Below are positions 21,821-29,881 of a DNA stretch of 64,000 nt, piece by piece. Source of the stretch: Methylococcales bacterium (GTDB taxonomy: Bacteria > Pseudomonadota > Gammaproteobacteria > Methylococcales > Methylomonadaceae); contig JASMBU010000009.1 in assembly GCA_030753675.1 (NCBI GenBank), positions 1 through 64,000 on the forward strand, given 5' to 3'. Made by a program: the position numbers and the translations under genes. Below the pieces are notes generated by a model, which saw only the letters and a list, made by a program, of their open reading frames with translations, ran no database searches and had not been told where the DNA came from. The stretch's first letter is position 1. The number at the start of each line of letters is the position of its first letter.

Positions 21821-22081
21821 ATGTTTGAGGAACAGAAGGCCTTTAATGCTGTATTAATGCATTACAATAATCTATCCAGAATTGCCCAATACCAATGCCC
21901 CCGAGTCATTCTTAAGCATACAGATGAAAAACCGTATGTTGTTAAGAATAGTGACTCGGATAAACAAGCCTATATGACTTTAACTTACAGAGGTGATAAT
22001 GAATTTTCAGAATCTATTTGTACTGTTGCTAGATTAGGAAAGGTTGCTAAATTGCTTGTTGATGGTAGAAAAATAATATGA
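21821..22081 (+). CDS. Hypothetical 86-residue protein
   Basis: A short soluble protein without a recognised family. It is rich in beta-type residues, with two short charged segments (DEKPYVVKNSDSDKQAY, YRGDNEFSES) and no signal peptide or membrane helix. Its 3' end overlaps the tail of the ppk2 pseudogene on the other strand. It may be a remnant rather than a working gene; there is no strong ribosome site upstream. Confidence 0.35.
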   Translation: MFEEQKAFNAVLMHYNNLSRIAQYQCPRVILKHTDEKPYVVKNSDSDKQAYMTLTYRGDNEFSESICTVARLGKVAKLLVDGRKII

Positions 22082-22822
22082 TTGATCGAGTTTTATAAGA
22101 TTAGCTGATCTACAAGGACTCAATTGTATTGGTTTTTTATTAACCACAAAATCATTTAAGGTATAGCTTGGATGTTTACCCTTATAGCTCATGCTACTCA
22201 AAAGATAACGCATAGATTCTAGCCGAGCCTTCTTTTTATCATTACCATTAAAGACGATCCAGGGAGACCGTTTACAACTGTTTTGTTTAAGCATGGTTTC
22301 CTGATAATGGCAGTATTGTCCCCATAAGGTTTGTGCTTGGCATCTACTCTTCCATTGTTTTGCCGGGGACACGCAACGGGCTTGAATGCGCCTAGTCTGC
22401 ACTTCCTGACTAATATCAAGCCAGAACGTTACAATCATAATCCCGGAATCAATTAGCATTCGCTCAACATAATTCACCTGACGCATAAATAAAGCATACT
22501 GTTGGTCTGTACAATAACCATTAACTTACTCAACAACTGCGCGGTTGTACCACGAGCGGTCAAATAAAACAATCTCGCCTACAGTTGGAAACTGACTAAG
22601 GTTACGTTGTAAGTACCACTCTCCACATCACTGGGTTTTAGAAGCGCAACAACGCGACAAAAGGTGTTGACTAAAACGTGGAATGACGCCGCCTTTGCCT
22701 GCAGCATCTCAACCTTCAAATACGACCGCCAGTCGCTTGCCATTATTTACAATTGAGTTTGGTAATTTAATAAGTTCGACTTGTAATTCATTCAATAACC
22801 GTAAATACAATTGCTTAGTCAT
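22034..22822 (-). pseudogene. ppk2: ppk2 pseudogene (polyphosphate kinase 2), three in-frame stops
   Basis: The whole stretch reads as a PPK2 in one frame. It starts MTKQLYLRLLNEL, continues RLAVVFEG-stop-DAAGKGGVIPRF (the P-loop-like Walker A region), then [16 protein letters not shown]-stop (Walker B and lid region) and YVERMLIDSGIMIVTFWLDIS. Stops interrupt the frame at 22709-22711 (TGA), 22628-22630 (TGA) and 22526-22528 (TAA). PPK2 enzymes use polyphosphate to phosphorylate nucleotides. No frameshift is needed to read it, so decay is by point mutation. The last part after YLLSSMSYKGKH diverges from the family. Confidence 0.88.
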
Positions 22823-23236
22823 ACTGCACCTTATCCAGAAACTAATAACTCAACAATAAAAATGCCTGTCTGCTTTGTCAATGATTATGCAAGCATCTTG
22901 GCTTGGAGAGGTTATAGATTCTAAGTCAGCATTGATTGAGTTGAGATAAAGTTTAGTGAGCAGATTTGATTCATGCTCAGGACTTAAAACTTTAAGAGAA
23001 TCCTCTCGCTGAGGTCGTACGTTGTTACAGCAGAGGAATTACTGAATAGACACGATAAACAAATCTTTTAATCTTGTAGAAGAACTCGATAACTTTTCAG
23101 AAGCTCTAGCTGATCGAGAGTATAATATATAACATATTTATATTGCAAAAGTGTTTTAGAGGTGTAATATGAAATTATTAGGTTTTGTGTGAGATGTTAA
23201 ACATCGTAAATTAACAACGCATAGGGGAATTAAATT
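22823..23236. other. Upstream region of the copper oxidase pair
   Basis: About 414 bases without an ORF. It contains a -10-like TATAAT near 23120 and, closer to the gene, a short palindrome (23193-23205). It likely carries the promoter of the multicopper oxidase; nothing else is supported. Confidence 0.4.
23193..23205 (+). promoter_or_regulatory. Palindrome upstream of the multicopper oxidase
   Basis: GATGTT-A-AACATC is a perfect 6+1+6 palindrome 32 bases before the ATG at 23237. It could be an operator for a dimeric regulator or part of a leader hairpin. No regulator is identified. Confidence 0.3.
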
Positions 23237-24220
23237 ATGACTAAACAGGTGCGAAAAAAACGTTTTTTGCTATTGTACTTTGGGATGGTGTTTGGCTTGC
23301 TCAACTGTCTTCAATCTTCCCCTGTCTGGGCTATGGAGAGCGGAGAAACGCATGTAATCACCTTGAAGGCATCGAATCTTACTTCCGGTCAGTTGGCTTA
23401 TCAGATGGCGTCTCACAAGATTAAGTCAAAAAACGGGAGAATTCGTAATGTAACCGATCGTTATCCACAAGGCCCAACAGTACCTGGCCCAACCATTATC
23501 ATGACAGAAGGCGATGTTGCAGAAATCACGCTAGAACATGACATCGAAGGGTCTTCTCTGCCAGTTAGCCTCCATGTGCATGGTGTTCATTACAAGATAA
23601 AAGACGATGGAACCGTAAAAGCGATGAATGGAATAGTTGATTCAGCCGCTTTTCCGGGCAAGCCTTATACCTATCGCTGGGAAGCAGCGTCAGGCACTGC
23701 GGGAACTTGGCCTTACCACGACCATACGTTCGGGAACCCCATGCTAGGTGCTGAGGATAAAGGGTTGTACGGTGCGGTCATTGTCAACCCAAGCAGTATG
23801 GAAGTTCCTGCATTGATTGATGGTGAAATCGTAGACGTGGACCTTGACGATGTTAAGCGAGAGTTCGTACTTTGGATGCACGAGACAACATTTTGGGGGA
23901 CAGAGATCAATCATATCCTAGATGGTCAGCAAATCCCCCTTTGGAGCAACCCAACAATTGGCGCACGCCTTGGTGAACTGGTTCGTTTTCATGTTATTGG
24001 TATAGGAACCGCTTTTCACTCTTTCCATCTGCACGGTCATCGATGGCTTGAACATGGAACCACTAGCGTCGTTGATACCGTCAATATAGGTCCTATATCC
24101 CGTCAGACCTTCGTGGTTGAAGCGGGTGAGGGTGTCGGACCCGGCGCATGGCACTATCACTGCCATGTTCTCCAGCATATGCAAAGCGGAATGATGGGGA
24201 AATTTCGAGTTCTGGAGTAG
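23237..24220 (+). CDS. Two-domain multicopper oxidase (laccase-like), exported
   Basis: A 327-residue copper oxidase with a signal peptide (about 1-32, ending in PVWA). Two cupredoxin domains are visible. Domain 1 gives HVH (113-115) and HDH (161-163). Domain 2 gives H-S-F-H-x-H (261-266) and the H-C-H...H...M block (308-319). Domain 1 has no type 1 cysteine, so the single T1 copper is in domain 2, and the T2/T3 trinuclear site would form between trimer subunits as in two-domain laccases. It could oxidise metal ions or phenols with O2, or reduce nitrite; copper nitrite reductase is a less likely alternative because the HCH set is laccase-like. A cupredoxin-propeller lipoprotein follows after 27 bases. 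Confidence 0.9.
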   Translation: MTKQVRKKRFLLLYFGMVFGLLNCLQSSPVWAMESGETHVITLKASNLTSGQLAYQMASHKIKSKNGRIRNVTDRYPQGPTVPGPTIIMTEGDVAEITLEHDIEGSSLPVSLHVHGVHYKIKDDGTVKAMNGIVDSAAFPGKPYTYRWEAASGTAGTWPYHDHTFGNPMLGAEDKGLYGAVIVNPSSMEVPALIDGEIVDVDLDDVKREFVLWMHETTFWGTEINHILDGQQIPLWSNPTIGARLGELVRFHVIGIGTAFHSFHLHGHRWLEHGTTSVVDTVNIGPISRQTFVVEAGEGVGPGAWHYHCHVLQHMQSGMMGKFRVLE

Positions 24221-24247
24221 TTTTTTTAACAAATGAGGTTAATTGAC

Positions 24248-26080
24248 ATGCAAATAAAAATAAAATCAAGAAGTATTATATTGTGCTTGGCAGTATTTTT
24301 GGTTGGTTGCCAACAAGGAGGTCCGAAACCTAAAGCCGAGGATATCATCCTAAGCAAACCGGGCCTTATGCCATCAGCAATTCTAGAAATAACGGACGAG
24401 CCGGGACATTGGTTTAAAGATCCGGTTGATGGCGATTCCCTAGTAGTGATTAAACCGGGCCAAGCCGTCATGTTGAAGATGACGGCAGAAACACGAACAG
24501 AACATACCATTACAAGCCTATTGTGGCCGTCGAATGCTTCTGGTTTTCCAATTGATCAGGAAAAACCATCAAGTGTCAGCGTAACCACCGCTTTTGATCA
24601 ACCGGGCTTATATGTGTTTACTTGTAAGGTGCATCCGTATGTGTTTGGTGCAGTCGTAGTTGATGATCCGAAGACGGAAGGGTTGGACATCGGTTCTGAA
24701 ATGCAATTAGTCACTGGTGCCAAAGTGCCAACAACGAGTGACATTGCAAAGAAACTGCTTCGAACCTATTTTATAGCAACTACACCCGCATTATGGCGTG
24801 ATTATTCCAAACCCACCTGGGATGTGGCATTGCCGGATATTCCACTAAACCTTGCTGGGAACACGATTAGTTTATCAGCACTTAGTTTTTCTGCACCCAA
24901 TAAAGCGTTCAATCCTGCAATCCCAGGAATAGGCGAAGTATGGGTGGATACTCAATTTGAGAAAATCGACGGAAAGACTAAGGCTGGTTCGGCAACTCAA
25001 GTGGATGCAACCACCTGGTCAATCAAGAAAAAGGTCAAAGGCGTGGATATCAACATGAACCACCCTCATAATATGTGGACGGATAGTCAATATAAAAATA
25101 TCTATCAGACCGAATGGTTTGACAAAAGGCTAACAACTTTCGACCGGGATACGGGTAAAGTCTTGAGCACGGTCGATGTTGGTGAATCGCCTTCTCATGT
25201 TCTCACACGACCCACCGATGATTCACTATACGTAGCGATCAATGCTGGAGAATCGGTTGTTAAACTTTCTGCTGGGGAAAGACCTTCTGTATTGAGCGCG
25301 ATCAATACAGGGCCGCATACATCGCCGCACGGTCACTACATTACCGAAAATGGGAAGCTGATGGTAACGCCGAATGCGTTGGCGTCCAGTGTTTCAGTAG
25401 TGGATCTGAACAGCGAGGAAGTAGTGGAAATACCTACAGGCGCAGTGATTCCCATTGCCGTCTGGGGGAATCCAGAAGGAACCCGCGCTTATGTTGCCAA
25501 TCTATTAGGGACACCACCTGCTTTGTTAAGTTCAATGAGCGTGATCGACTTGGAAACGAAAACCAAAATCACCGATATAAACTTAGCAGAAGATTATAAC
25601 CCGATTACAGGTAAAGTAACTGGGGAGGCCTATGGACTGTTGCCTATACAAACCCCGGTTAGCCCGGATGGAAAATATGTTGTTACAGCCAATACATTAA
25701 GCGCCAGTATCACGATTGTTGATACGGCTTCGAATAAAGTCATTAAGAGTCTTCCCTGCGAACCAGGTTGCCACGGTGCTCATTTTGGATTGAAGAAAGG
25801 CGGTGGTTACTACGCGTATGTTGCCAGCAAGTTTGCCAACGACCTTATTATCATCGATATGGACAAGCTTGAGATTGCTGGCAGGGTGGTTCTTGCCGAC
25901 CGCAATGATTCGACGATATCGGCAAACAATGGCATGGGAGGGCAAGGGGTTTTACCGTTACCGTTAGCTGAAAAAAGTCGGCTTCAGCGTACTAAAGGAC
26001 TGTTAGGTAGTGGTAAGTTGACCCCCGAAGTCGAAAGATGGTTGAAGCAAGCCACAAAGAGTCAAATTGGAGGAATCTGA
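24248..26080 (+). CDS. Cupredoxin plus beta-propeller lipoprotein
   Basis: A 610-residue lipoprotein: lipobox FLVGC with Cys21, a cupredoxin domain at about 40-140 and a YVTN-type beta-propeller from about 230 on (repeated DRDTGKVLSTVDVGESPSHV-like blades, SMSVIDLETKTKI, SITIVDTASNKVIKSL). The cupredoxin offers His86, Cys126 and His129 (FTCKVHPYVFG), but no methionine sits in the usual axial position. A start at 24248 is preferred to the ATG at 24233 because GAGG lies 9 bases before it. It is probably co-transcribed with the multicopper oxidase and may be its electron donor or acceptor in the periplasm. Confidence 0.82.
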   Translation: MQIKIKSRSIILCLAVFLVGCQQGGPKPKAEDIILSKPGLMPSAILEITDEPGHWFKDPVDGDSLVVIKPGQAVMLKMTAETRTEHTITSLLWPSNASGFPIDQEKPSSVSVTTAFDQPGLYVFTCKVHPYVFGAVVVDDPKTEGLDIGSEMQLVTGAKVPTTSDIAKKLLRTYFIATTPALWRDYSKPTWDVALPDIPLNLAGNTISLSALSFSAPNKAFNPAIPGIGEVWVDTQFEKIDGKTKAGSATQVDATTWSIKKKVKGVDINMNHPHNMWTDSQYKNIYQTEWFDKRLTTFDRDTGKVLSTVDVGESPSHVLTRPTDDSLYVAINAGESVVKLSAGERPSVLSAINTGPHTSPHGHYITENGKLMVTPNALASSVSVVDLNSEEVVEIPTGAVIPIAVWGNPEGTRAYVANLLGTPPALLSSMSVIDLETKTKITDINLAEDYNPITGKVTGEAYGLLPIQTPVSPDGKYVVTANTLSASITIVDTASNKVIKSLPCEPGCHGAHFGLKKGGGYYAYVASKFANDLIIIDMDKLEIAGRVVLADRNDSTISANNGMGGQGVLPLPLAEKSRLQRTKGLLGSGKLTPEVERWLKQATKSQIGGI

Positions 26081-26447
26081 TCTCAAGCATTTTTCGATGC
26101 AGTTAACTCTTTGATGGTTTTGTTTCTCTGGAGCCAATCGTGTTGTCTACCCGCCATAGCGGGTGGACAACACGGCCAAGCTCTCGCCATTATTTTTGCA
26201 AAAGCTTGTTTTGAGGCATCCCATCCCAAAGCAAGCGGCAAAAATTACCTGGCAATTAATACCTTCGGCGCCCTAGTTCGTCCTTGTATCTGCATCATAT
26301 CATTGTAAGCTCGATGCAGACTCCGTAACACTACCTCAAATAACTTGAGGGCGTTTCGGATGTAACACCAGATCCTCTCTGGCGCTACGCCTACTGGAGA
26401 CTACTAGTCCTCGCGTTCGCTCTCCATGGCTGGCAGCAATGGTTTTT
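26081..26447. other. Intergenic stretch with hairpin; possible dispersed repeat
   Basis: About 367 bases without a credible gene. It holds the 15-bp hairpin at 26140-26173 and a GC-richer part near 26280-26430 with short inverted repeats. The composition differs from both neighbours and looks like repeat or element debris. I could not assign it. Confidence 0.4.
26140..26173. repeat. Strong 15-bp stem-loop
   Basis: GTGTTGTCTACCCGC pairs with GCGGGTGGACAACAC across a CATA loop, with a single T-G wobble. No T-run follows on the plus strand. It lies 60 bases after the cupredoxin gene, so it may protect that mRNA's 3' end, or be a REP-like unit. Confidence 0.7.
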
Positions 26448-27089
26448 TCAGTCTTTTTTCATGGTGTTAATTTTAAAACGACAGGCACAACCTCCTTTTG
26501 CAAGACATTCTGTTAGTTTGACTTCTTGTTCCAGAAAGGTAGACATCAAACCAATATCAAATTCACAAATTTCAGGGTGTGATTGTGCTAACTCGTGGTA
26601 AACACAATTATGGGCTTCGATCATAGTATGCGAATTATTTTCGGATTTATTAATTAGGTTAGCCTGATAGCCTAGATCAGTCATAATGTTAATTAATTTT
26701 TTAAGTCGATCCGTTATATTAGATTCGTTGAGGGGGTCTTTTAACTGTTGAGCCATCTCCATACCCATGTTTTTAAGGTGATTTCTGAAGGCATTTGTAC
26801 CGAGTATTTTCTTGAAATCCTTTAAAAGGAGTTCAGAAAACCAAGCATATTGTTTTGGGAAGCATTTGATGCCTCTTTCAGTTAAAGCAAAATGACGTGC
26901 GGGTCGGCCACGGGTCTTTTGAGATTCGCTTTCAGTGATATAACCTTTTTTTTCTAAAGTAGCAAAGTGTTGCAGTACAGCAGTTCGTGAAATACCCAAT
27001 TCTTCAGAAATTTTGTTAATACTATGACTTTTTCTGTGTTTAAGCAGTAGTTCAAGAATTTGGTTTTGTCTGGGCGTTATGGGAGGCAT
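26448..27089 (-). CDS. Winged-helix regulator with cysteine cluster (SufR/COG2345-like)
   Basis: A 213-residue DNA-binding protein. An N-terminal winged helix (about 1-75; ISEELGISRTAVLQHFATLE, then the wing TRGRPARHFALT) is followed by a ligand domain with Cys162-x12-Cys175, Cys195, Cys201 and Cys203. The Cys162-x12-Cys175 spacing matches the iron-sulfur site of SufR repressors. It is divergent from truncated hemoglobin across 202 bases and so probably controls that operon. Iron-sulfur regulators of this kind respond to O2, NO or iron; which one applies here is inference. Confidence 0.8.
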   Translation of the reverse strand: MPPITPRQNQILELLLKHRKSHSINKISEELGISRTAVLQHFATLEKKGYITESESQKTRGRPARHFALTERGIKCFPKQYAWFSELLLKDFKKILGTNAFRNHLKNMGMEMAQQLKDPLNESNITDRLKKLINIMTDLGYQANLINKSENNSHTMIEAHNCVYHELAQSHPEICEFDIGLMSTFLEQEVKLTECLAKGGCACRFKINTMKKD

Positions 27090-27291
27090 AGTTAGTTCTT
27101 GTCGGTTTCAGAAAGCTTTATTTTAAGTTTACATTAAATTTTTTATTAAAGTACTCATACAAGGAAATTACCTGTACTCTTTTAACATAAAAATATTGTT
27201 TATATTTATTAATGCCGATAGAATGTGTTTGCGAATGTGATTAGTTCGGATTTTGACACTAAATAATTATAATATTTAAGAGAGGTTTAGA

Positions 27292-27654
27292 ATGAGTCTT
27301 TATGAACGTTTAGGTGGAGAAGGAGCAGTAGATGCAGCTGTTGATATTTTTTATCGTAAAGTGGTCGCGGATGATAGCATTAACCGTTTTTTTGAATCGA
27401 CGGATATGGCTCAACAATCCGTAAAACTTAAAGCATTTCTAACCATGGCATTTGGTGGCCCTAATAATTATACAGGTAAAGATTTACGTGAAGGGCACGC
27501 CCATTTAGTTGAAGATGGTTTAAATGATAGCCATTTCGATGCAGTTGCAGGGCATCTTGCTGCGACATTAGGGGAGCTAAATGTACCTGATGAATTAATC
27601 GATGAAGTGATGGCTATTGCTGGCAGCACACGAGGGGATGTGTTGGGAAAATAG
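27292..27654 (+). CDS. Truncated hemoglobin, group I (TrHbN/GlbN)
   Basis: A 120-residue 2-over-2 globin. It begins MSLYERLGGEGAVDAAVD and contains the family's FFESTDM and FGGPNNYTGKDLREGHAHL blocks. His69 is the likely proximal haem ligand. Group I globins convert NO to nitrate with O2 or carry O2. A good GAGAGG ribosome site precedes the ATG. It is the first gene of a putative operon with a reductase and an HPP protein, divergent from an iron-sulfur-type regulator. Confidence 0.93.
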   Translation: MSLYERLGGEGAVDAAVDIFYRKVVADDSINRFFESTDMAQQSVKLKAFLTMAFGGPNNYTGKDLREGHAHLVEDGLNDSHFDAVAGHLAATLGELNVPDELIDEVMAIAGSTRGDVLGK

Positions 27655-27683
27655 TTTGGCTGGTATATTGTTAATTATCTTTT

Positions 27684-27726
27684 AGAGACCGTTTGTGGTT
27701 ATCAACGATAATCTTAGACGGTCTCT
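27684..27726 (+). promoter_or_regulatory. Nested hairpin between hemoglobin and reductase genes
   Basis: An outer stem AGAGACCGT with ACGGTCTCT encloses an inner stem GGTTATC-AAC-GATAATC. It ends only 3 bases before the TTG and 9 before the ATG that could start the reductase, and no clear Shine-Dalgarno site remains. It could reduce reductase expression relative to globin, by attenuation or by hiding the start. Confidence 0.6.
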
Positions 27727-27735
27727 GTTTTGAAA

Positions 27736-28695
27736 ATGTCCATTTTAAAGTACCGTGAGCGTGAATACAGTTGCCATAGTGGTGAAACTATTTTGGATGC
27801 AATGTTGCGCCAGAAAGTTGATCTTAGTTATGGCTGTAAGCAAGGTATTTGTCAGGCTTGTATGTTACGTAGCAATATCACACCACCTGATTACACGCAG
27901 AACAATTTAACAACTGATCAACGTTCTAAAAATTGCTTTTTAGCTTGTCAGTGGCAACCTGAAGAAGATGTCTGCATCGATCCAGTTGAATCACAAAGTT
28001 TTGTTAATGCTCGGGTTATTTGCAAATCTTTATTAAGTCAGGATGTTTTGAGATTAACATTAGAATTTCAAGAGCCCTTTGAATTTCACGCTGGGCAATT
28101 TGTGAATTTAAAGAAATCCGAGCAGGTAATTCGAAGTTATTCTATTGCCAGTACCCCTAATCACTCGAACACAGTTGAGTTTCATATTCAGTTATTTAAC
28201 AATGGTCAGTTTAGCCAATGGGCTTTTAATGAATTAGTTTTGGGCGATGTTCTTCCAGTGTCAGAACCCAAAGGTAACTGTGTTTATAGTATTAAAGGTA
28301 CTGATAAAAACCTATTGTTGATTGGCACTGGTACCGGTTTAGCGCCTTTGTTTGGTATTGTAATTGATGCACTTGAGCACGGACATTCAGGACATATTCA
28401 TTTGTTTCATGGTAGCTACAATTCTGATGGTTTGTATTTAAATGCTCAGTTAACTGAGTTATCTGAGAAATACGGAAATTTCTCTTATACTGGTTGTGTC
28501 ACTAGAGAGAAGTCGGACGTTTTTTTTAGAGGCCGAGCAAACGACAAGGCTTTTTTACAATACCCTGACCTCAAGGGCTGGCGTACTTATCTCTGTGGTA
28601 ACCCTGAAATGGTCAAAGTTTCGCAAAAACAGGCTTTCTTAAACGGAGCTTTGTGCAGTGATATTTTTTCCGACGCTTTTGTTTTAAATCAGTAA
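27736..28695 (+). CDS. Ferredoxin-FAD-NAD(P)H oxidoreductase
   Basis: A 319-residue electron-transfer flavoprotein. An N-terminal plant-type [2Fe-2S] domain has C-x4-C-x2-C (GCKQGICQAC) and a fourth Cys in NCFLACQ. The FAD-binding motif RSYSIASTP comes next. The NAD(P)H domain has GTGTGLAPLFG and the C-terminal YLCGNPEMV. This is the architecture of reductases of bacterial oxygenases such as BenC or MmoC. A TTG at 27730 would add two residues. No oxygenase neighbours it; its place after truncated hemoglobin suggests that it re-reduces the globin. Confidence 0.9.
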   Translation: MSILKYREREYSCHSGETILDAMLRQKVDLSYGCKQGICQACMLRSNITPPDYTQNNLTTDQRSKNCFLACQWQPEEDVCIDPVESQSFVNARVICKSLLSQDVLRLTLEFQEPFEFHAGQFVNLKKSEQVIRSYSIASTPNHSNTVEFHIQLFNNGQFSQWAFNELVLGDVLPVSEPKGNCVYSIKGTDKNLLLIGTGTGLAPLFGIVIDALEHGHSGHIHLFHGSYNSDGLYLNAQLTELSEKYGNFSYTGCVTREKSDVFFRGRANDKAFLQYPDLKGWRTYLCGNPEMVKVSQKQAFLNGALCSDIFSDAFVLNQ

Positions 28696-28704
28696 ACTTG
28701 AATA

Positions 28705-29832
28705 ATGATACAGTTTAGGGATACCTTAGTTTCCTCAATAGCCTGTTTTGTTGGGATATTTTTGGTCTCGTATAGTTGCAATGAAATAATATCAGGACCC
28801 GGTAAAATAATTCTTGTTGCTTCCTTAGGTGCATCAACGGTTATTATTTTTGCTATTCCTAATAGTCCTGTGGCTCAACCTTGGGCTTGTTTAGGTGGGC
28901 AAGTTATCTCTGCTTTTACAGGGGTTAGTATTGGTTTATTATTTCCTGATCCAATTTATGCTGCAGCCTTTGCTGTTGGTGTGTCTACATTTTTGATGTT
29001 ATTGCTACGATGTTTGCATCCACCCGGGGCTGCGACGGCATTAGCACCTATTGTGGCAAGTGACCAGTTAGGTGGTTTGGGATTTAATTTTGTTTTAGTA
29101 CCCGTCGGGCTTAATATTCTCATCTTACTGATTTTAGCATTAATCATTAACCGTTGGATTTTAAACCGAGATTACCCTTCAGGTTCAAAAGTTAGAGAGA
29201 GGAAACAAGAGTTTATTGATCAAGAATCCATTGTTTTAAGTCATGTGGGTATTTTGGATGAAGATTTAAAAACTGCTTTAGCGCAACACGATGGATTTAT
29301 AGATGTCACTTCTCAGGATTTGACTCTTTTGTTTAATCAGATGGAAGCATTATCTTTTCAACGTAAGCAAGGGGCTATGTTGTGTCGGGATATCATGGTG
29401 ACAGAGATCCCTACGGTTGAATTTGGGACCGATATTGAAGCGGCGTGGAATTTATTACACACGCAATTACTCAGAGCGCTACCGGTGCTAGATCGTACGG
29501 GTCGAGTTATTGGTATAGTGACGCGGAATGATTTTTTAAAAAGTTTTGATTTAAAGCCATATGCAAGTTTTCAACAACGATTTAAAAATTTTATCCACAA
29601 AACGGGATTCTTGCATTCAGAAAAGCCAGAAGCGGTAGGTCAGATTATGTCCAATAAAGTTGCTATTATTTCAGCAGATGAACCGATTGTATCGCTTATT
29701 CCCTTGATGGTGCAGCAACTTCATAAACAAGTCCCCATTGTGGATAATCAGAATCGTTTGGTTGGTATTGTCTACTGTAATACACTCATCGCAACACTGT
29801 ATAATCGAGCGCTTTATGGGGACTCTGTTTGA
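28705..29832 (+). CDS. HPP-family membrane protein with two CBS domains
   Basis: A 375-residue protein. The first 155 residues are four to five membrane helices containing the HPP motif (RCLHPPGAATAL, residues 105-107). The C-terminal half has two CBS domains (CRDIMVTEIPTVEFGTDIE, then QIMSNKVAIISADEPIVSL) that usually sense adenine nucleotides. HPP proteins of cyanobacteria and chloroplasts transport nitrite, so nitrite uptake or export is the likeliest role. It begins 9 bases after the reductase stop. Confidence 0.85.
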   Translation: MIQFRDTLVSSIACFVGIFLVSYSCNEIISGPGKIILVASLGASTVIIFAIPNSPVAQPWACLGGQVISAFTGVSIGLLFPDPIYAAAFAVGVSTFLMLLLRCLHPPGAATALAPIVASDQLGGLGFNFVLVPVGLNILILLILALIINRWILNRDYPSGSKVRERKQEFIDQESIVLSHVGILDEDLKTALAQHDGFIDVTSQDLTLLFNQMEALSFQRKQGAMLCRDIMVTEIPTVEFGTDIEAAWNLLHTQLLRALPVLDRTGRVIGIVTRNDFLKSFDLKPYASFQQRFKNFIHKTGFLHSEKPEAVGQIMSNKVAIISADEPIVSLIPLMVQQLHKQVPIVDNQNRLVGIVYCNTLIATLYNRALYGDSV

Positions 29833-29881
29833 TGATCAGGTCTTGTTATGGTAGCGTAGAAATGATGCGCAGGGAGTTATT

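Noticed and set aside
22526-22711. Stop-codon recoding (selenocysteine or reassigned codons) to explain the ppk2 stops
   Set aside because: The interrupted codons are TGA, TGA and TAA at unrelated residue types, and no SECIS-like structure is evident; a pseudogene is simpler.
27151-27179. Direct GTACTC repeats 23 bases apart in the regulator/hemoglobin gap as operator
   Set aside because: Short, and could be chance; no known regulator consensus fits. Kept only as a hint.
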